DNA from: Maricaulaceae bacterium
Lineage (GTDB): Bacteria; Pseudomonadota; Alphaproteobacteria; Caulobacterales; Maricaulaceae
NCBI GenBank assembly: GCA_026126205.1
Contig: JAHCJP010000001.1
Location: forward strand, 186,001-250,000
Length of the DNA: 64,000 nt
Reading direction: 5' to 3'
Below the pieces are notes generated by a model. The model saw nothing but the letters and a program-made list of their open reading frames with translations, was not told the origin of the DNA and made no database searches. Positions 1-7,150 of this stretch are shown here, piece after piece (the first letter of the stretch is position 1; every line of letters begins with the position of its first letter). The position numbers and the translations under genes were made by a program.

Positions 1-50
1 TGGAGACGGCGAAGGCGCGGCTGGACGCGGCGCTCTCCGCCCGCGGCTGA
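1..50 (+). CDS. C-terminal end of an unidentified protein (partial)
   Basis: The reading frame beginning at base 3 is open until the TGA at 48-50 and encodes the tail ETAKARLDAALSARG. It has the charged, alanine-rich composition of a real C-terminus. It ends just upstream of a good promoter and a tRNA. Only about 15 residues are visible, so no function can be given, and it could be chance. Confidence 0.4.
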   Translation, partial: ETAKARLDAALSARG

Positions 51-69
51 TGCTTGCGGAAATGCCCGG

Positions 70-98
70 TTGCGGGGTGGCGCGACGGCCCCTATAAG
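70..98 (+). promoter_or_regulatory. Sigma-70-type promoter of tRNA-Pro(GGG)
   Basis: TTGCGG at 70-75 and TATAAG at 93-98 are separated by exactly 17 bases and lie about 48 bases before the tRNA. Spacing and sequence match the housekeeping promoter consensus. Transcription start is inferred, not seen. Confidence 0.55.
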
Positions 99-145
99 CG
101 GCTTCCCTCACGCGGGCGGGCTGTCCCGGCCGCGTCACGGTCGGT

Positions 146-222
<77 letters not shown>

Positions 223-225
223 TTT

Positions 226-762
226 CTATCGCGTCTGCGGCGTCAGGCGCGTCTCCGCCGCCATCTCCGACAGATCCCGGGCGATCAGGCCGGAAGCGAG
301 CATCAGGCACACCGCCGCTGCGGCGAAGAAATACAGCCCCGGCAGGCTGGCGGCGCTGATCGTACCATTGCGCGAAAAACCGACCACGATCAGCGCGGCG
401 ACCATCACGTCCAGCATCGACCATTTGCCGAGGCGCTCCAGCCAGCGCAGCACGGCGCCCGAGACCCGCGCCGGCGGCGCGAAATGCAGGCGGATCAGCG
501 CCAGCGCCTTTACGGTGGGGAACACCAGGCAGAAACCGATGATCACCCCGCCCAGCAGCCATTCGCCGGAGGCCAGCAGGCTGCGCGACACGTCGAACAG
601 CGAATAGCTGTCCTTGAAGAAGAACAGCCGCCGCGTCTCCAGAAATGGCAGAAACACGCCCAGCGGCAGCAGCGCGATGCCGGAGACCAGCAACAGCCGC
701 CCCGGCGCGCCGCCCGGCCCGTGCGGGTCGCGGAAGACGGGGCGGGCGCGGGAGGGTGCCAT
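226..762 (-). CDS. PqiA-like (paraquat-inducible protein A family) membrane protein
   Basis: A 178-residue inner-membrane protein with about four hydrophobic segments near residues 22-42, 68-90, 113-130 and 140-160. The segment LGKWSMLDVMVAAL just before the third helix is the family signature of PqiA/YebS proteins, which accompany MCE-type lipid transport proteins in the intermembrane transport of phospholipids. It is a single-domain version, whereas classic PqiA has two such units. It starts two bases after the stop of the upstream acyl-CoA dehydrogenase, so it is probably the last gene of that operon. No MCE (PqiB-like) partner is visible nearby. Its role with lipid-oxidising neighbours is inference. 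Confidence 0.8.
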   Translation of the reverse strand: MAPSRARPVFRDPHGPGGAPGRLLLVSGIALLPLGVFLPFLETRRLFFFKDSYSLFDVSRSLLASGEWLLGGVIIGFCLVFPTVKALALIRLHFAPPARVSGAVLRWLERLGKWSMLDVMVAALIVVGFSRNGTISAASLPGLYFFAAAAVCLMLASGLIARDLSEMAAETRLTPQTR

Positions 763-764
763 GG

Positions 765-1886
765 TCAGTATCCGTTGATCTTCGCCAGACGGTCGGCGTG
801 GAAGCGGTCGTCGCCGAGGAATTCCCCCGCCGCCTGCGCGCGCTTGTAGAAGAAGCCGATGTCGAACTCGTCGGTCATGCCGACGCCGCCGAACATCTGG
901 ATCGCCTCACTGGCCGACAGCCGCCCGGCCGCTGTCGCCTTGGCCTTGGCCGCGGCGCACCACATCGGCGCGTCCGGGGTTCCGGCGTCGAGCGCGGCCA
1001 GCGCCTTGAAGGCCAGCGACCGGGTCAGCTCCAGCTCGCTGTGCAGATGCGCGGCGCGGTGCTGCAGCCCCTGGAAGGTCCCGATCACCCTGCCGAACTG
1101 CTGGCGCTGTTTCAGGTAATCCAGCGTGGCGTCGAACGCGGTCTCGCCCGCCCCCAGCAGCTCCGCCGACAGGCAGGCGCGGCCGGTCTCCAGCGCCGCG
1201 TCCAGCGCCTTCTGCGCCGCCTCGCCGCTGCTCATCAGCGCGCCGCCGTCCAGCTTCACATCGTTCAGCGTCAGGTCGGCGGCGTAGCGGCTGTCGACCA
1301 GCGCGCGGGCGTCAGTGCTGGCGCCCTCCGCCTTCGCTTCGACCAGGAACAGCGCGACCTCGCCGTCCAGCATGGCGGAGACGACGAAAGCGTCGGCTGC
1401 GTGGCCTTCGGGGATATGGCGTTTGACGCCGGAAAGGCGGAAGCCGTTGCCGTCGCGCACGGCGCTGGCGTCTATCGCGGCCGGATCATGCCGGGGGCGC
1501 TCGTCAGCGGCCAGCGCATAGATGCGCTCCCCGCTAGCGATTTTCGGCAGATGCTCGGCCTTGTGCGCGTCGGTCCCGCCCTCGCGGATGGCGACGGCGG
1601 CCAGCACGGCGCTGGACAGGAAGGGAGAGGCGACTAGGCTGCGCCCCATCGCCTCACTGATCAGACCGGCGCCGACGGCGCCGAAGCCGATGCCGCCATG
1701 CTCTTCCGGCACGAGTACGCCCAGCCAGCCCATTTCGGCCATGCCGGACCACAGCTGGCGCGAAAACCCGTCGGGGTTCTTCTCGTCGCGCAGCCGGCGC
1801 AGTTCCGACACCGGCGACTTCTCGGCCAGGAACTCGCGCGCGGCGTCGCGCAGCATCGCCTGTTCTTCTGAGAGTTTGAATGACAT
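765..1886 (-). CDS. Acyl-CoA dehydrogenase family protein (short subunit)
   Basis: A 373-residue FAD-dependent acyl-CoA dehydrogenase with the helical N-terminal domain (residues 1-120), the beta middle domain and a C-terminal helical domain containing IQMFGGVGMTDEFDIGFF. The catalytic-base motif of the EGGTTEVQ kind seen in the neighbouring gene is not apparent here. The gene lies 18 bases downstream of a second, longer acyl-CoA dehydrogenase on the same strand. This long/short pairing is known from heteromeric acyl-CoA dehydrogenases that act on bulky, steroid-like CoA esters, where one subunit has a degenerate active site. Substrate is unknown. Confidence 0.88.
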   Translation of the reverse strand: MSFKLSEEQAMLRDAAREFLAEKSPVSELRRLRDEKNPDGFSRQLWSGMAEMGWLGVLVPEEHGGIGFGAVGAGLISEAMGRSLVASPFLSSAVLAAVAIREGGTDAHKAEHLPKIASGERIYALAADERPRHDPAAIDASAVRDGNGFRLSGVKRHIPEGHAADAFVVSAMLDGEVALFLVEAKAEGASTDARALVDSRYAADLTLNDVKLDGGALMSSGEAAQKALDAALETGRACLSAELLGAGETAFDATLDYLKQRQQFGRVIGTFQGLQHRAAHLHSELELTRSLAFKALAALDAGTPDAPMWCAAAKAKATAAGRLSASEAIQMFGGVGMTDEFDIGFFYKRAQAAGEFLGDDRFHADRLAKINGY

Positions 1887-1904
1887 GTCTGGGCGTCCCC
1901 GTCC

Positions 1905-3092
1905 TTAAGCGTCCGGCAGGCCAAGCACGCGCTTGGAGATGATGTTGAGCTGCACTTCCGTGGTGCCGCCCTCGATGGAGTTGGCGCGGCTGCGCAGCCA
2001 GTTGCGCGCGGCCATGCCGTCGGTCTCCTCCGGGCCTTCCCACAACAGGCCGTCGGCGCCGCTGGCGCTCATCACCAGTTCGTGGCGGCGTTTGTTCAGC
2101 TCCGATCCGACATACTTCAGCGTCGAGGCGCGGGCGCCGACGCCCTGGCCCGTATCGGCCTCGGCCTTCACGCGCTCCAGCGTGGCGAAAAAGCCCAGCG
2201 CGTCGATCTCGAACCGGGCGATGTCGGCGCGCAGCACGCCGTCGGCCAGCCGGCCGTCATCGCCGGCGCCGACATGCTTCAGCGCCACGCGTTTCGGATC
2301 GCCGCCGGCGAAGGCGCCGGAATCGACCGAGACGATATTGGTGCGCTCGTGCGTCAGCAGGTATTTGGCGATCGACCAGCCCTCGCCGGGCTTGCCGACG
2401 ACATTGGCCTTCGGAACCTTCACGCCGTCGAAAAAGGTCTCGCAGAAGGGCGACTTGCCGGAAATCAGCTTGATCGGCTTGGTGGAGACGCCGTCCCATT
2501 CCATGTCGATCAGAAGAAAACTGATCCCTTCGTGCTTGGGGGCGTCCGGCTCCGTCCGCACCAGGGCGAAGATCATGTCCGCCTCGTCGGCGTAGCTGGT
2601 CCACACCTTCTGGCCGGTGACGACGTAATGATCGCCCCCATCCTCGCCCTTGGTGCGCAGCGAGGCGAGGTCCGATCCCGCCCCCGGCTCGGAATAGCCC
2701 TGGCACCAGCGAATCTCGCCGCGGGCGATCCTGGGCAGATGCTCATGCTTCTGCGCTTCATTGCCGTATTTCAGCAGCGCCGGGCCGAGCATCCAGATGC
2801 CGAAGCTGACCAGCGGTTCGCGCGCGCCGATGCGGCGCATCTCCTGTTTCAGCACCGCGGCCTCGTCCTTGGTGAGGCCGCCGCCGCCGTATTCCTTCGG
2901 CCATGTGGGCACGGTCCAGCCGCGCTCGGCCATGCGCCGCATCCAGGTTTCCTGGTCCTTGCTCTGGAACTTGAAGTTCCGTCCGCCCCAGCAGGCGTCG
3001 GCCTCGGTCACGGCGGGCTTGCGCATGGCCGGCGGGCAATTGGCCTCCAGCCATTTGCGCGTTTCGGCCCGGAAGGCGTCCAGATCGCTCAT
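1905..3092 (-). CDS. Acyl-CoA dehydrogenase (long subunit)
   Basis: A 395-residue acyl-CoA dehydrogenase that would oxidise an acyl-CoA to the enoyl-CoA using FAD. Visible features are the middle-domain signature CQGYSEPGAGSDLASLRT, the segment VTGQKVWTSYADEADM, and the C-terminal RANSIEGGTTEVQLNII, the region holding the catalytic base in this class. The start at 3092 (MSDLDAF) is chosen because GGGGAGC lies at ribosome-binding distance; an in-frame start ten codons upstream lacks this. It is the first gene of a run that continues with the short subunit and the PqiA-like protein. The exact substrate cannot be read from the sequence. Confidence 0.92.
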   Translation of the reverse strand: MSDLDAFRAETRKWLEANCPPAMRKPAVTEADACWGGRNFKFQSKDQETWMRRMAERGWTVPTWPKEYGGGGLTKDEAAVLKQEMRRIGAREPLVSFGIWMLGPALLKYGNEAQKHEHLPRIARGEIRWCQGYSEPGAGSDLASLRTKGEDGGDHYVVTGQKVWTSYADEADMIFALVRTEPDAPKHEGISFLLIDMEWDGVSTKPIKLISGKSPFCETFFDGVKVPKANVVGKPGEGWSIAKYLLTHERTNIVSVDSGAFAGGDPKRVALKHVGAGDDGRLADGVLRADIARFEIDALGFFATLERVKAEADTGQGVGARASTLKYVGSELNKRRHELVMSASGADGLLWEGPEETDGMAARNWLRSRANSIEGGTTEVQLNIISKRVLGLPDA

Positions 3093-3279
3093 CTTTGCTC
3101 CCCGATGGCGTGTTCGGCGCAATCCTAACCCGCCGCGCGGCGCTGGCGAGACCGAAAATTCACCCCGCGCGCGAAACGCCGCGGCCGATGCGCGCGGGCG
3201 CCTTGCCTGTTCCCGGCTTTGGCGTAACTAGAAGCCGGAATTGAGGACGGGGCGCCAGGCGGGCTGCCGCTGCGTGTCC

Positions 3280-3396
3280 ACCCCTCACCCTGACCCTCTC
3301 CCCTTCAGAAGGGGGGAGGGGATTCGCAAAGCCTGCTAGGCGAAGACGGGCTTCCCCTCTCCCCCAATATTGGGGGAGAGGGCGAGGGTGAGGGGG
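3280..3396. repeat. Dispersed palindromic repeat in front of heme A synthase
   Basis: The two ends form a long inverted repeat: CACCCCTCACCCTGACCCTC on the left, and GGGGGAGAGGGCGAGGGTGA followed by GGGGG on the right. A second internal hairpin (CCCTCTCCCCC/GGGGGAGAGGG) sits around 3353-3381. The layout matches REP/MITE-like palindromes scattered in alphaproteobacterial genomes. It fills most of the intergenic space and ends 24 bases before the next start codon. The rest of the gap (3093-3279) shows nothing recognisable. Confidence 0.7.
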
Positions 3397-3419
3397 AAGC
3401 CGGAGCGGAGCAGAACGCC

Positions 3420-4457
3420 ATGCATCAAGCCACCACCGCCGCCGCGCCGCAGACCAGCCGCCTGATCGCCAACTGGCTGTTCATCCTTGCAGCCCTGGTA
3501 TGCGCCATCATCGTCGTCGGCGGCGCGACGCGGCTGACCGATTCCGGCCTGTCGATCACCGAATGGCGCCCGGTCACCGGCGCGCTGCCGCCGATGAGCG
3601 ATGCGCACTGGCAGGAGGAGTTCGACCGCTACCGCCAGATCCCCCAGTACCAGGAGATCAACCGGGGCATGAGCCTGGGCGAGTTCCAGTTCATCTACTG
3701 GTGGGAATGGGGGCATCGCCAGCTCGGGCGGCTGATCGGCCTTGTGATGCTGGTCCCGCTGGCCGCGTTCTGGGCGACGGGGCGGATTCCGGCGCGGCTG
3801 AAGGCGCCGCTGGTCGGCCTGCTGCTGCTGATCGGCCTGCAGGGCGCCGTCGGCTGGTGGATGGTGGCGAGCGGGCTATCCGACCGGGTCAGCGTCAGCC
3901 AGTACCGGCTGGCGACCCATCTCGGCCTCGCCTTCGTCATCCTCGGCGCCGCGCTGTGGCTTGGCCTGTCGGCGCGTTACGGCCCGGCGGGCGAGGGCGG
4001 CGGCCGCTGGCGGCGGTTGACGCTGATCCTGTGGGCGGCGGTGCTGGCGCAGATCATTCTCGGCGCCTTCGTCGCCGGGCTGCATGCCGGGCGCATTCTG
4101 ACCACCTGGCCGGGCTTCGACGGCCGCCTGGTCCCCGAGGATTATCTATCCGGCCTGCCCTGGCTGCAGGCGATGTTCGAAAGCCGCGCCGCCGTGCAAT
4201 TGCATCACCGCTGGGCGGGCTATGCGCTGGCGGCCTTCGCGCTCATCGCGGCGTTCATCATGCGCCGCGCGCAGGATGCATGGCTGCGGCGGCTGGCGCT
4301 GGCGCTGGCGCTGGTCGTGCTGGCGCAGGCGGCGCTGGGCGTGATCACGCTGGTCAACGCCGCGCCCCTGAACCTGTCGCTGGTCCACCAGGGCGGCGCG
4401 ATCGCGGTGTTCCTGATCGCCGGATCGCTGGCCTGGCGCGCGCGGCGCGTTTCCTGA
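3420..4457 (+). CDS. ctaA: Heme A synthase (CtaA/Cox15)
   Basis: A 345-residue polytopic inner-membrane protein of the usual length for the alphaproteobacterial/mitochondrial Cox15 type, with about eight transmembrane helices. It oxidises heme O to heme A for aa3-type cytochrome oxidases. Diagnostic stretches are GGATRLTDSGLSITEW near residues 35-50 and YWWEWGHRQLGRLIGL near 97-112, plus further heme-ligand histidines in HLGLAFVI, QLHHRWAGYA and LVHQGGAI. The two halves show the internal duplication of the family. It is convergent with the next gene, with two bases between the stops. No cytochrome oxidase genes are in view, so it stands alone here. Confidence 0.95.
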   Translation: MHQATTAAAPQTSRLIANWLFILAALVCAIIVVGGATRLTDSGLSITEWRPVTGALPPMSDAHWQEEFDRYRQIPQYQEINRGMSLGEFQFIYWWEWGHRQLGRLIGLVMLVPLAAFWATGRIPARLKAPLVGLLLLIGLQGAVGWWMVASGLSDRVSVSQYRLATHLGLAFVILGAALWLGLSARYGPAGEGGGRWRRLTLILWAAVLAQIILGAFVAGLHAGRILTTWPGFDGRLVPEDYLSGLPWLQAMFESRAAVQLHHRWAGYALAAFALIAAFIMRRAQDAWLRRLALALALVVLAQAALGVITLVNAAPLNLSLVHQGGAIAVFLIAGSLAWRARRVS

Positions 4458-4459
4458 TC

Positions 4460-5467
4460 CTAGCCCCTTGGCGCGAAGGCGCGGGCGTAGACGTCGCGCG
4501 CCACCACCTTCACCCGGCCGTCCTCCTCGTCATAGAGGGCGACCAGGCCGGTGGAATAGGCGGTGAAGCCGAAATCGGCGCGGCTGACGGCGATGGCGCC
4601 GGGGCGGGCGACGCCGGGCGTCGACAGGCCATCGACGACGCGGGTCTCGGCGACGAAGCTCAAATCCGTCGCGTCATAGGCGCGCACGATGCCGCCGCCG
4701 CCGGAAGCCAGCACCAGCCGGCGGCCGAGGAAGTCGCCGGCGGCGACATGGGTGGCGTCGTCGAGGGCGCGGGCGCGGCGGCCGTCCGGCGCGATGCGGG
4801 CGATGCCGGAGCCGGGGCCGGAAACGATCAGCGCATCGTCGGCGGCGGCGCAGGCGCGGGCGGGGGCGGGCAGGTCGAGGCTGCTGACGCGCTGGGTGGA
4901 GATCAGGTCGCCGCCATCGTCGCGGATGCGCCAGATCTCGGCGCTGGCGCCGCGGCCGAGCACCGCGATTTCGATATAGCCGACGCCCTCGCGGACCAGA
5001 CACAGCCCGAACGCCCCGTCCGCCAGCGCCATCGGGGCCAGCGGCGCCTGCACGATTTCGGCGCGGTCGCGCACCACCACATAGGCGTTGACCACGCCCT
5101 CGCGCGGGTCGGCCCCGAACACCAGCGGCAGGGCCTGGCCGCGCAGTTCGAAGCCCGGCGCGGCGGCGAGGCCGGACAGGCGCGGGCCGGCCAGGCGGGC
5201 GCGCAGTTCGCCCTCGGTGTCGAACAGGTCCACCCCGCCGTCCTGCGGCGCGGAGACGATGAAGCCGCGCCAGGGAATCTCCGCGTCCGGCAGGAAGGCC
5301 AGCGCGCCGGAGCCGCCCTCGAATTCCTCGAAGGCGGCGGTGACCGTGACGTCGATGACCGGGCTGTCCGTCTCCGGTTGGTCCGCAGCGGGCTGGCAGG
5401 CGGCGAGCGCCAGCGCGCCGAACGCGGCGGTCAGGGAAAAAAGGCGGACAGGCAGACGGTTTTTCAT
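4460..5467 (-). CDS. Phytase-like beta-propeller lipoprotein
   Basis: The start at 5467 (MKNRLPV) yields a lipoprotein signal with lipobox LAAC and Cys24 as lipidation site; the longer open frame upstream adds 85 unlikely residues. The 335-residue protein reads as repeated propeller blades, for example GGVDLFDTEGELRARLAG, GYIEIAVLGRGASAEIWRI and GIVRAYDATDLSFVAETR. This resembles beta-propeller phytases, which hydrolyse phytate with calcium. I cannot confirm the calcium- and phosphate-binding residues, so enzymatic activity is uncertain. It would be anchored to a membrane facing the periplasm. The upstream region is shared with the divergent rplM operon. Confidence 0.65.
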   Translation of the reverse strand: MKNRLPVRLFSLTAAFGALALAACQPAADQPETDSPVIDVTVTAAFEEFEGGSGALAFLPDAEIPWRGFIVSAPQDGGVDLFDTEGELRARLAGPRLSGLAAAPGFELRGQALPLVFGADPREGVVNAYVVVRDRAEIVQAPLAPMALADGAFGLCLVREGVGYIEIAVLGRGASAEIWRIRDDGGDLISTQRVSSLDLPAPARACAAADDALIVSGPGSGIARIAPDGRRARALDDATHVAAGDFLGRRLVLASGGGGIVRAYDATDLSFVAETRVVDGLSTPGVARPGAIAVSRADFGFTAYSTGLVALYDEEDGRVKVVARDVYARAFAPRG

Positions 5468-5588
5468 GCGCGTGAATCCGTTGGACGGCAGGGTGAATGC
5501 GGGCTTGCCGGCCATGCTACAGAAACCATGGCCCGCCGTCATCCGCGGCATGTAGGGCGCCGTCCGCCGGGCAGGCGCTTTGAGCGGC

Positions 5589-5602
5589 GGTATCATGATA
5601 CC
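5589..5602. promoter_or_regulatory. Perfect 14-bp palindrome in the lipoprotein/rplM intergenic region
   Basis: GGTATCATGATACC reads identically on both strands. It lies between the divergent lipoprotein gene (start 5467) and the rplM promoter (-35 at 5646). A TACGTA palindrome follows at 5606. Such symmetric sites often bind dimeric regulators, but which protein would bind is unknown. Confidence 0.35.
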
Positions 5603-5645
5603 ACATACGTAAACGCCTTGCCCTGCACAAAGTTCCGGCGCCCGC

Positions 5646-5674
5646 TTGACGGCGGAAGGGCGGGGGCGTATGCC
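5646..5674 (+). promoter_or_regulatory. Promoter of the rplM-rpsI operon
   Basis: TTGACG at 5646-5651 and TATGCC at 5669-5674 are separated by 17 bases, 30 bases before the rplM start codon. The -35 is strong and the -10 moderate, as is usual in GC-rich alphaproteobacteria. AGAGGA just before the ATG is the ribosome-binding site. Confidence 0.5.
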
Positions 5675-5703
5675 GCGCGCTCCCAAGGCCCGAGAGGACC
5701 CCA

Positions 5704-6168
5704 ATGAAGACCTTTTCCGCAAAACCGGCGGAGGTGGAGCACAAGTGGATCGTGGTCGATGCGGAAGGCGCCGTCGTCGGCCGCCTCGCCGCGTTCGTCG
5801 CCACCCGCCTGCGCGGCAAGCACCGCCCGGATTTCACCCCCCATGTCGACACCGGCGACCATGTGATCGTCGTCAACGCCGGCAAGGTCGCCTTCACCGG
5901 CAAGAAGCGCGACGACAAGCGCTATTACCGCCACACCGGCTATCCCGGCGGCATCAAGGAAACCAGCCCGGCCAAGATCCTGGACGGCCGTTTCCCCGAG
6001 CGCGTGGTGGAGAAGGCGGTCGAGCGCATGCTGCCCAAGGAAAGCCCGCTGGCGCGCAAGCAGTTCTCGAAACTGCATGTCTATGCGGGGCCGGAGCATC
6101 CGCACGCCGCCCAGCAGCCCGAAACGATCGACTTCAAGTCGATGAACCGCAAGAACGACCGGGGTTGA
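5704..6168 (+). CDS. rplM: 50S ribosomal protein L13
   Basis: 154 residues, the standard length. It contains the L13 signature around [20 protein letters not shown] and [13 protein letters not shown], and the conserved tail region [20 protein letters not shown]. It binds 23S rRNA early in large-subunit assembly. It is followed directly by rpsI, the near-universal bacterial pair, and its TGA overlaps a possible ATG of rpsI. Its own promoter lies at 5646-5674. Confidence 0.98.
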   Translation: MKTFSAKPAEVEHKWIVVDAEGAVVGRLAAFVATRLRGKHRPDFTPHVDTGDHVIVVNAGKVAFTGKKRDDKRYYRHTGYPGGIKETSPAKILDGRFPERVVEKAVERMLPKESPLARKQFSKLHVYAGPEHPHAAQQPETIDFKSMNRKNDRG

Positions 6169-6173
6169 TGACC

Positions 6174-6674
6174 ATGAGCGAACAGACCCGTTCCCTGCAG
6201 GACCTGAAGGACGCCCTGCGCGAAGCCGATTCCCCGATCGTCCCGGACGCCACCGGCGAGGCGCTGCCGGAGCCGAAGATCGACGAGCATGGCCGCGCCT
6301 ACGCCACCGGCAAGCGCAAGAACGCCATCGCCCGCGTCTGGATCAAGCGCGGCGCCGGCAAGATCACCGTCAACGGCCGCGACGAGAAGACGTATTTCGC
6401 CCGTCCCGTGCTGCGGATGCTGATCCAGCAGCCGCTGGAGGCCGCCGAGCGCCGCAATGAATACGACGTGGTCGCCACCGTCACCGGCGGCGGCCTGTCG
6501 GGCCAGGCCGGCGCCGTGCGCCACGGCATCTCCAAGGCGCTGACGCTGTACGAGCCGGAGCTGCGCAAGGCGCTGAAGGCCGGCGGCTTCCTGACCCGCG
6601 ACAGCCGCGTCGTGGAGCGCAAGAAGTACGGCCGCAAGAAGGCCCGCCGCAGCTTCCAGTTCTCGAAGCGCTAA
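6174..6674 (+). CDS. rpsI: 30S ribosomal protein S9
   Basis: 166 residues with the roughly 40-residue N-terminal extension usual in alphaproteobacteria before the conserved [16 protein letters not shown]. It ends in [12 protein letters not shown], the C-terminal tail that reaches the ribosomal P-site. Two in-frame starts exist: ATG at 6168 overlaps the rplM stop, and ATG at 6174 sits nine bases after CGGGG. The second has the better ribosome-binding spacing and is used here. It is followed by a repeat hairpin and then a terminator at 6761. Confidence 0.96.
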   Translation: MSEQTRSLQDLKDALREADSPIVPDATGEALPEPKIDEHGRAYATGKRKNAIARVWIKRGAGKITVNGRDEKTYFARPVLRMLIQQPLEAAERRNEYDVVATVTGGGLSGQAGAVRHGISKALTLYEPELRKALKAGGFLTRDSRVVERKKYGRKKARRSFQFSKR

Positions 6675-6679
6675 TCGGA

Positions 6680-6724
6680 GCATTCCCGGGAAAAACGGGA
6701 ACCGGTTTTCCGGTTCGGGAATGC
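6680..6724. repeat. Small palindromic repeat after rpsI
   Basis: GCATTCCCG at 6680-6688 pairs with CGGGAATGC at 6716-6724, and an inner GGGAACCGG/CCGGTTC hairpin lies between. It resembles the short dispersed palindromes found after genes in many alphaproteobacteria. It may protect the 3' end of the rplM-rpsI mRNA. Confidence 0.5.
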
Positions 6725-6760
6725 GTCCACAAAGCACTTGTTCCGCATCGCCGGAATGCG

Positions 6761-6789
6761 AAACGGGCGGTCTTCGGGCCGCCCGTTTT
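6761..6789 (+). terminator. Rho-independent-type terminator of rplM-rpsI
   Basis: AAACGGGCGG and CCGCCCGTTTT form a GC-rich stem with loop TCTTCGGG, followed by a T-containing tract ending at about 6795. It is placed about 90 bases after the rpsI stop. Confidence 0.75.
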
Positions 6790-6861
6790 CGTTTCGGGGG
6801 GTGAGGGCGCGCAACCCTGTCGTCCCGGAAAGCGCGGCTCCCGCCCAAAACCCGCTTTCCC

Positions 6862-6980
6862 TGTCATCCCGGAAGCCGCGTCAGCGGCTGTCCGGGATCC
6901 AGGCGGCCTTTCCTGATAACGCGCTTGGGTCCCGGGTCTCCCCCGGATCGCTGCGCGTCCGGACTCGCCCGGGATGACAG
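6862..6980. repeat. 119-bp dispersed repeat, left copy flanking the restriction-modification cassette
   Basis: It begins CTGTCATCCCGG and ends CCGGGATGACAG, a perfect 12-bp terminal inverted repeat. A 37-bp block at 6926-6962 is identical to 9908-9944 in the right copy, in the same orientation. No coding potential is apparent. The remaining DNA to the methyltransferase start (6981-7150) holds a GC-rich block at 7001-7029 and then an AT-richer promoter region. Confidence 0.8.
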
Positions 6981-7121
6981 TTAAGGGATGACTGGATTGG
7001 GGGGCTCACCCCCGGCGGCGGCGGGGTTTTTCTGCGCCGCGGCGATTAGGGGTGCGCAGGCACGTTTGACTTTTCCACGTGTTCGTGGTTTGTTCCAAAT
7101 TGCTTATTAACGAAGCTGCAT

Positions 7122-7139
7122 TTAGTGTGATCACGCTAA
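7122..7139 (+). promoter_or_regulatory. Operator-like palindrome before the methyltransferase gene
   Basis: TTAGTGTGATCACGCTAA is an 18-bp inverted repeat with one mismatched pair. It abuts the ribosome-binding site AAGGGGA at about 7138-7144 and lies 11 bases before the start codon. The position suits repression of the methyltransferase. A TTGACT lies upstream at 7066, but I see no convincing -10. The binding protein is unknown; methyltransferase autoregulation is one possibility. Confidence 0.45.
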
Positions 7140-7150
7140 GGGGATACCAG

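Noticed and set aside
3500..5707. A 735-codon plus-strand frame across ctaA and the antisense of the lipoprotein gene
   Set aside because: It is out of frame with heme A synthase, arginine/alanine-rich and without motifs; a GC-rich shadow frame.
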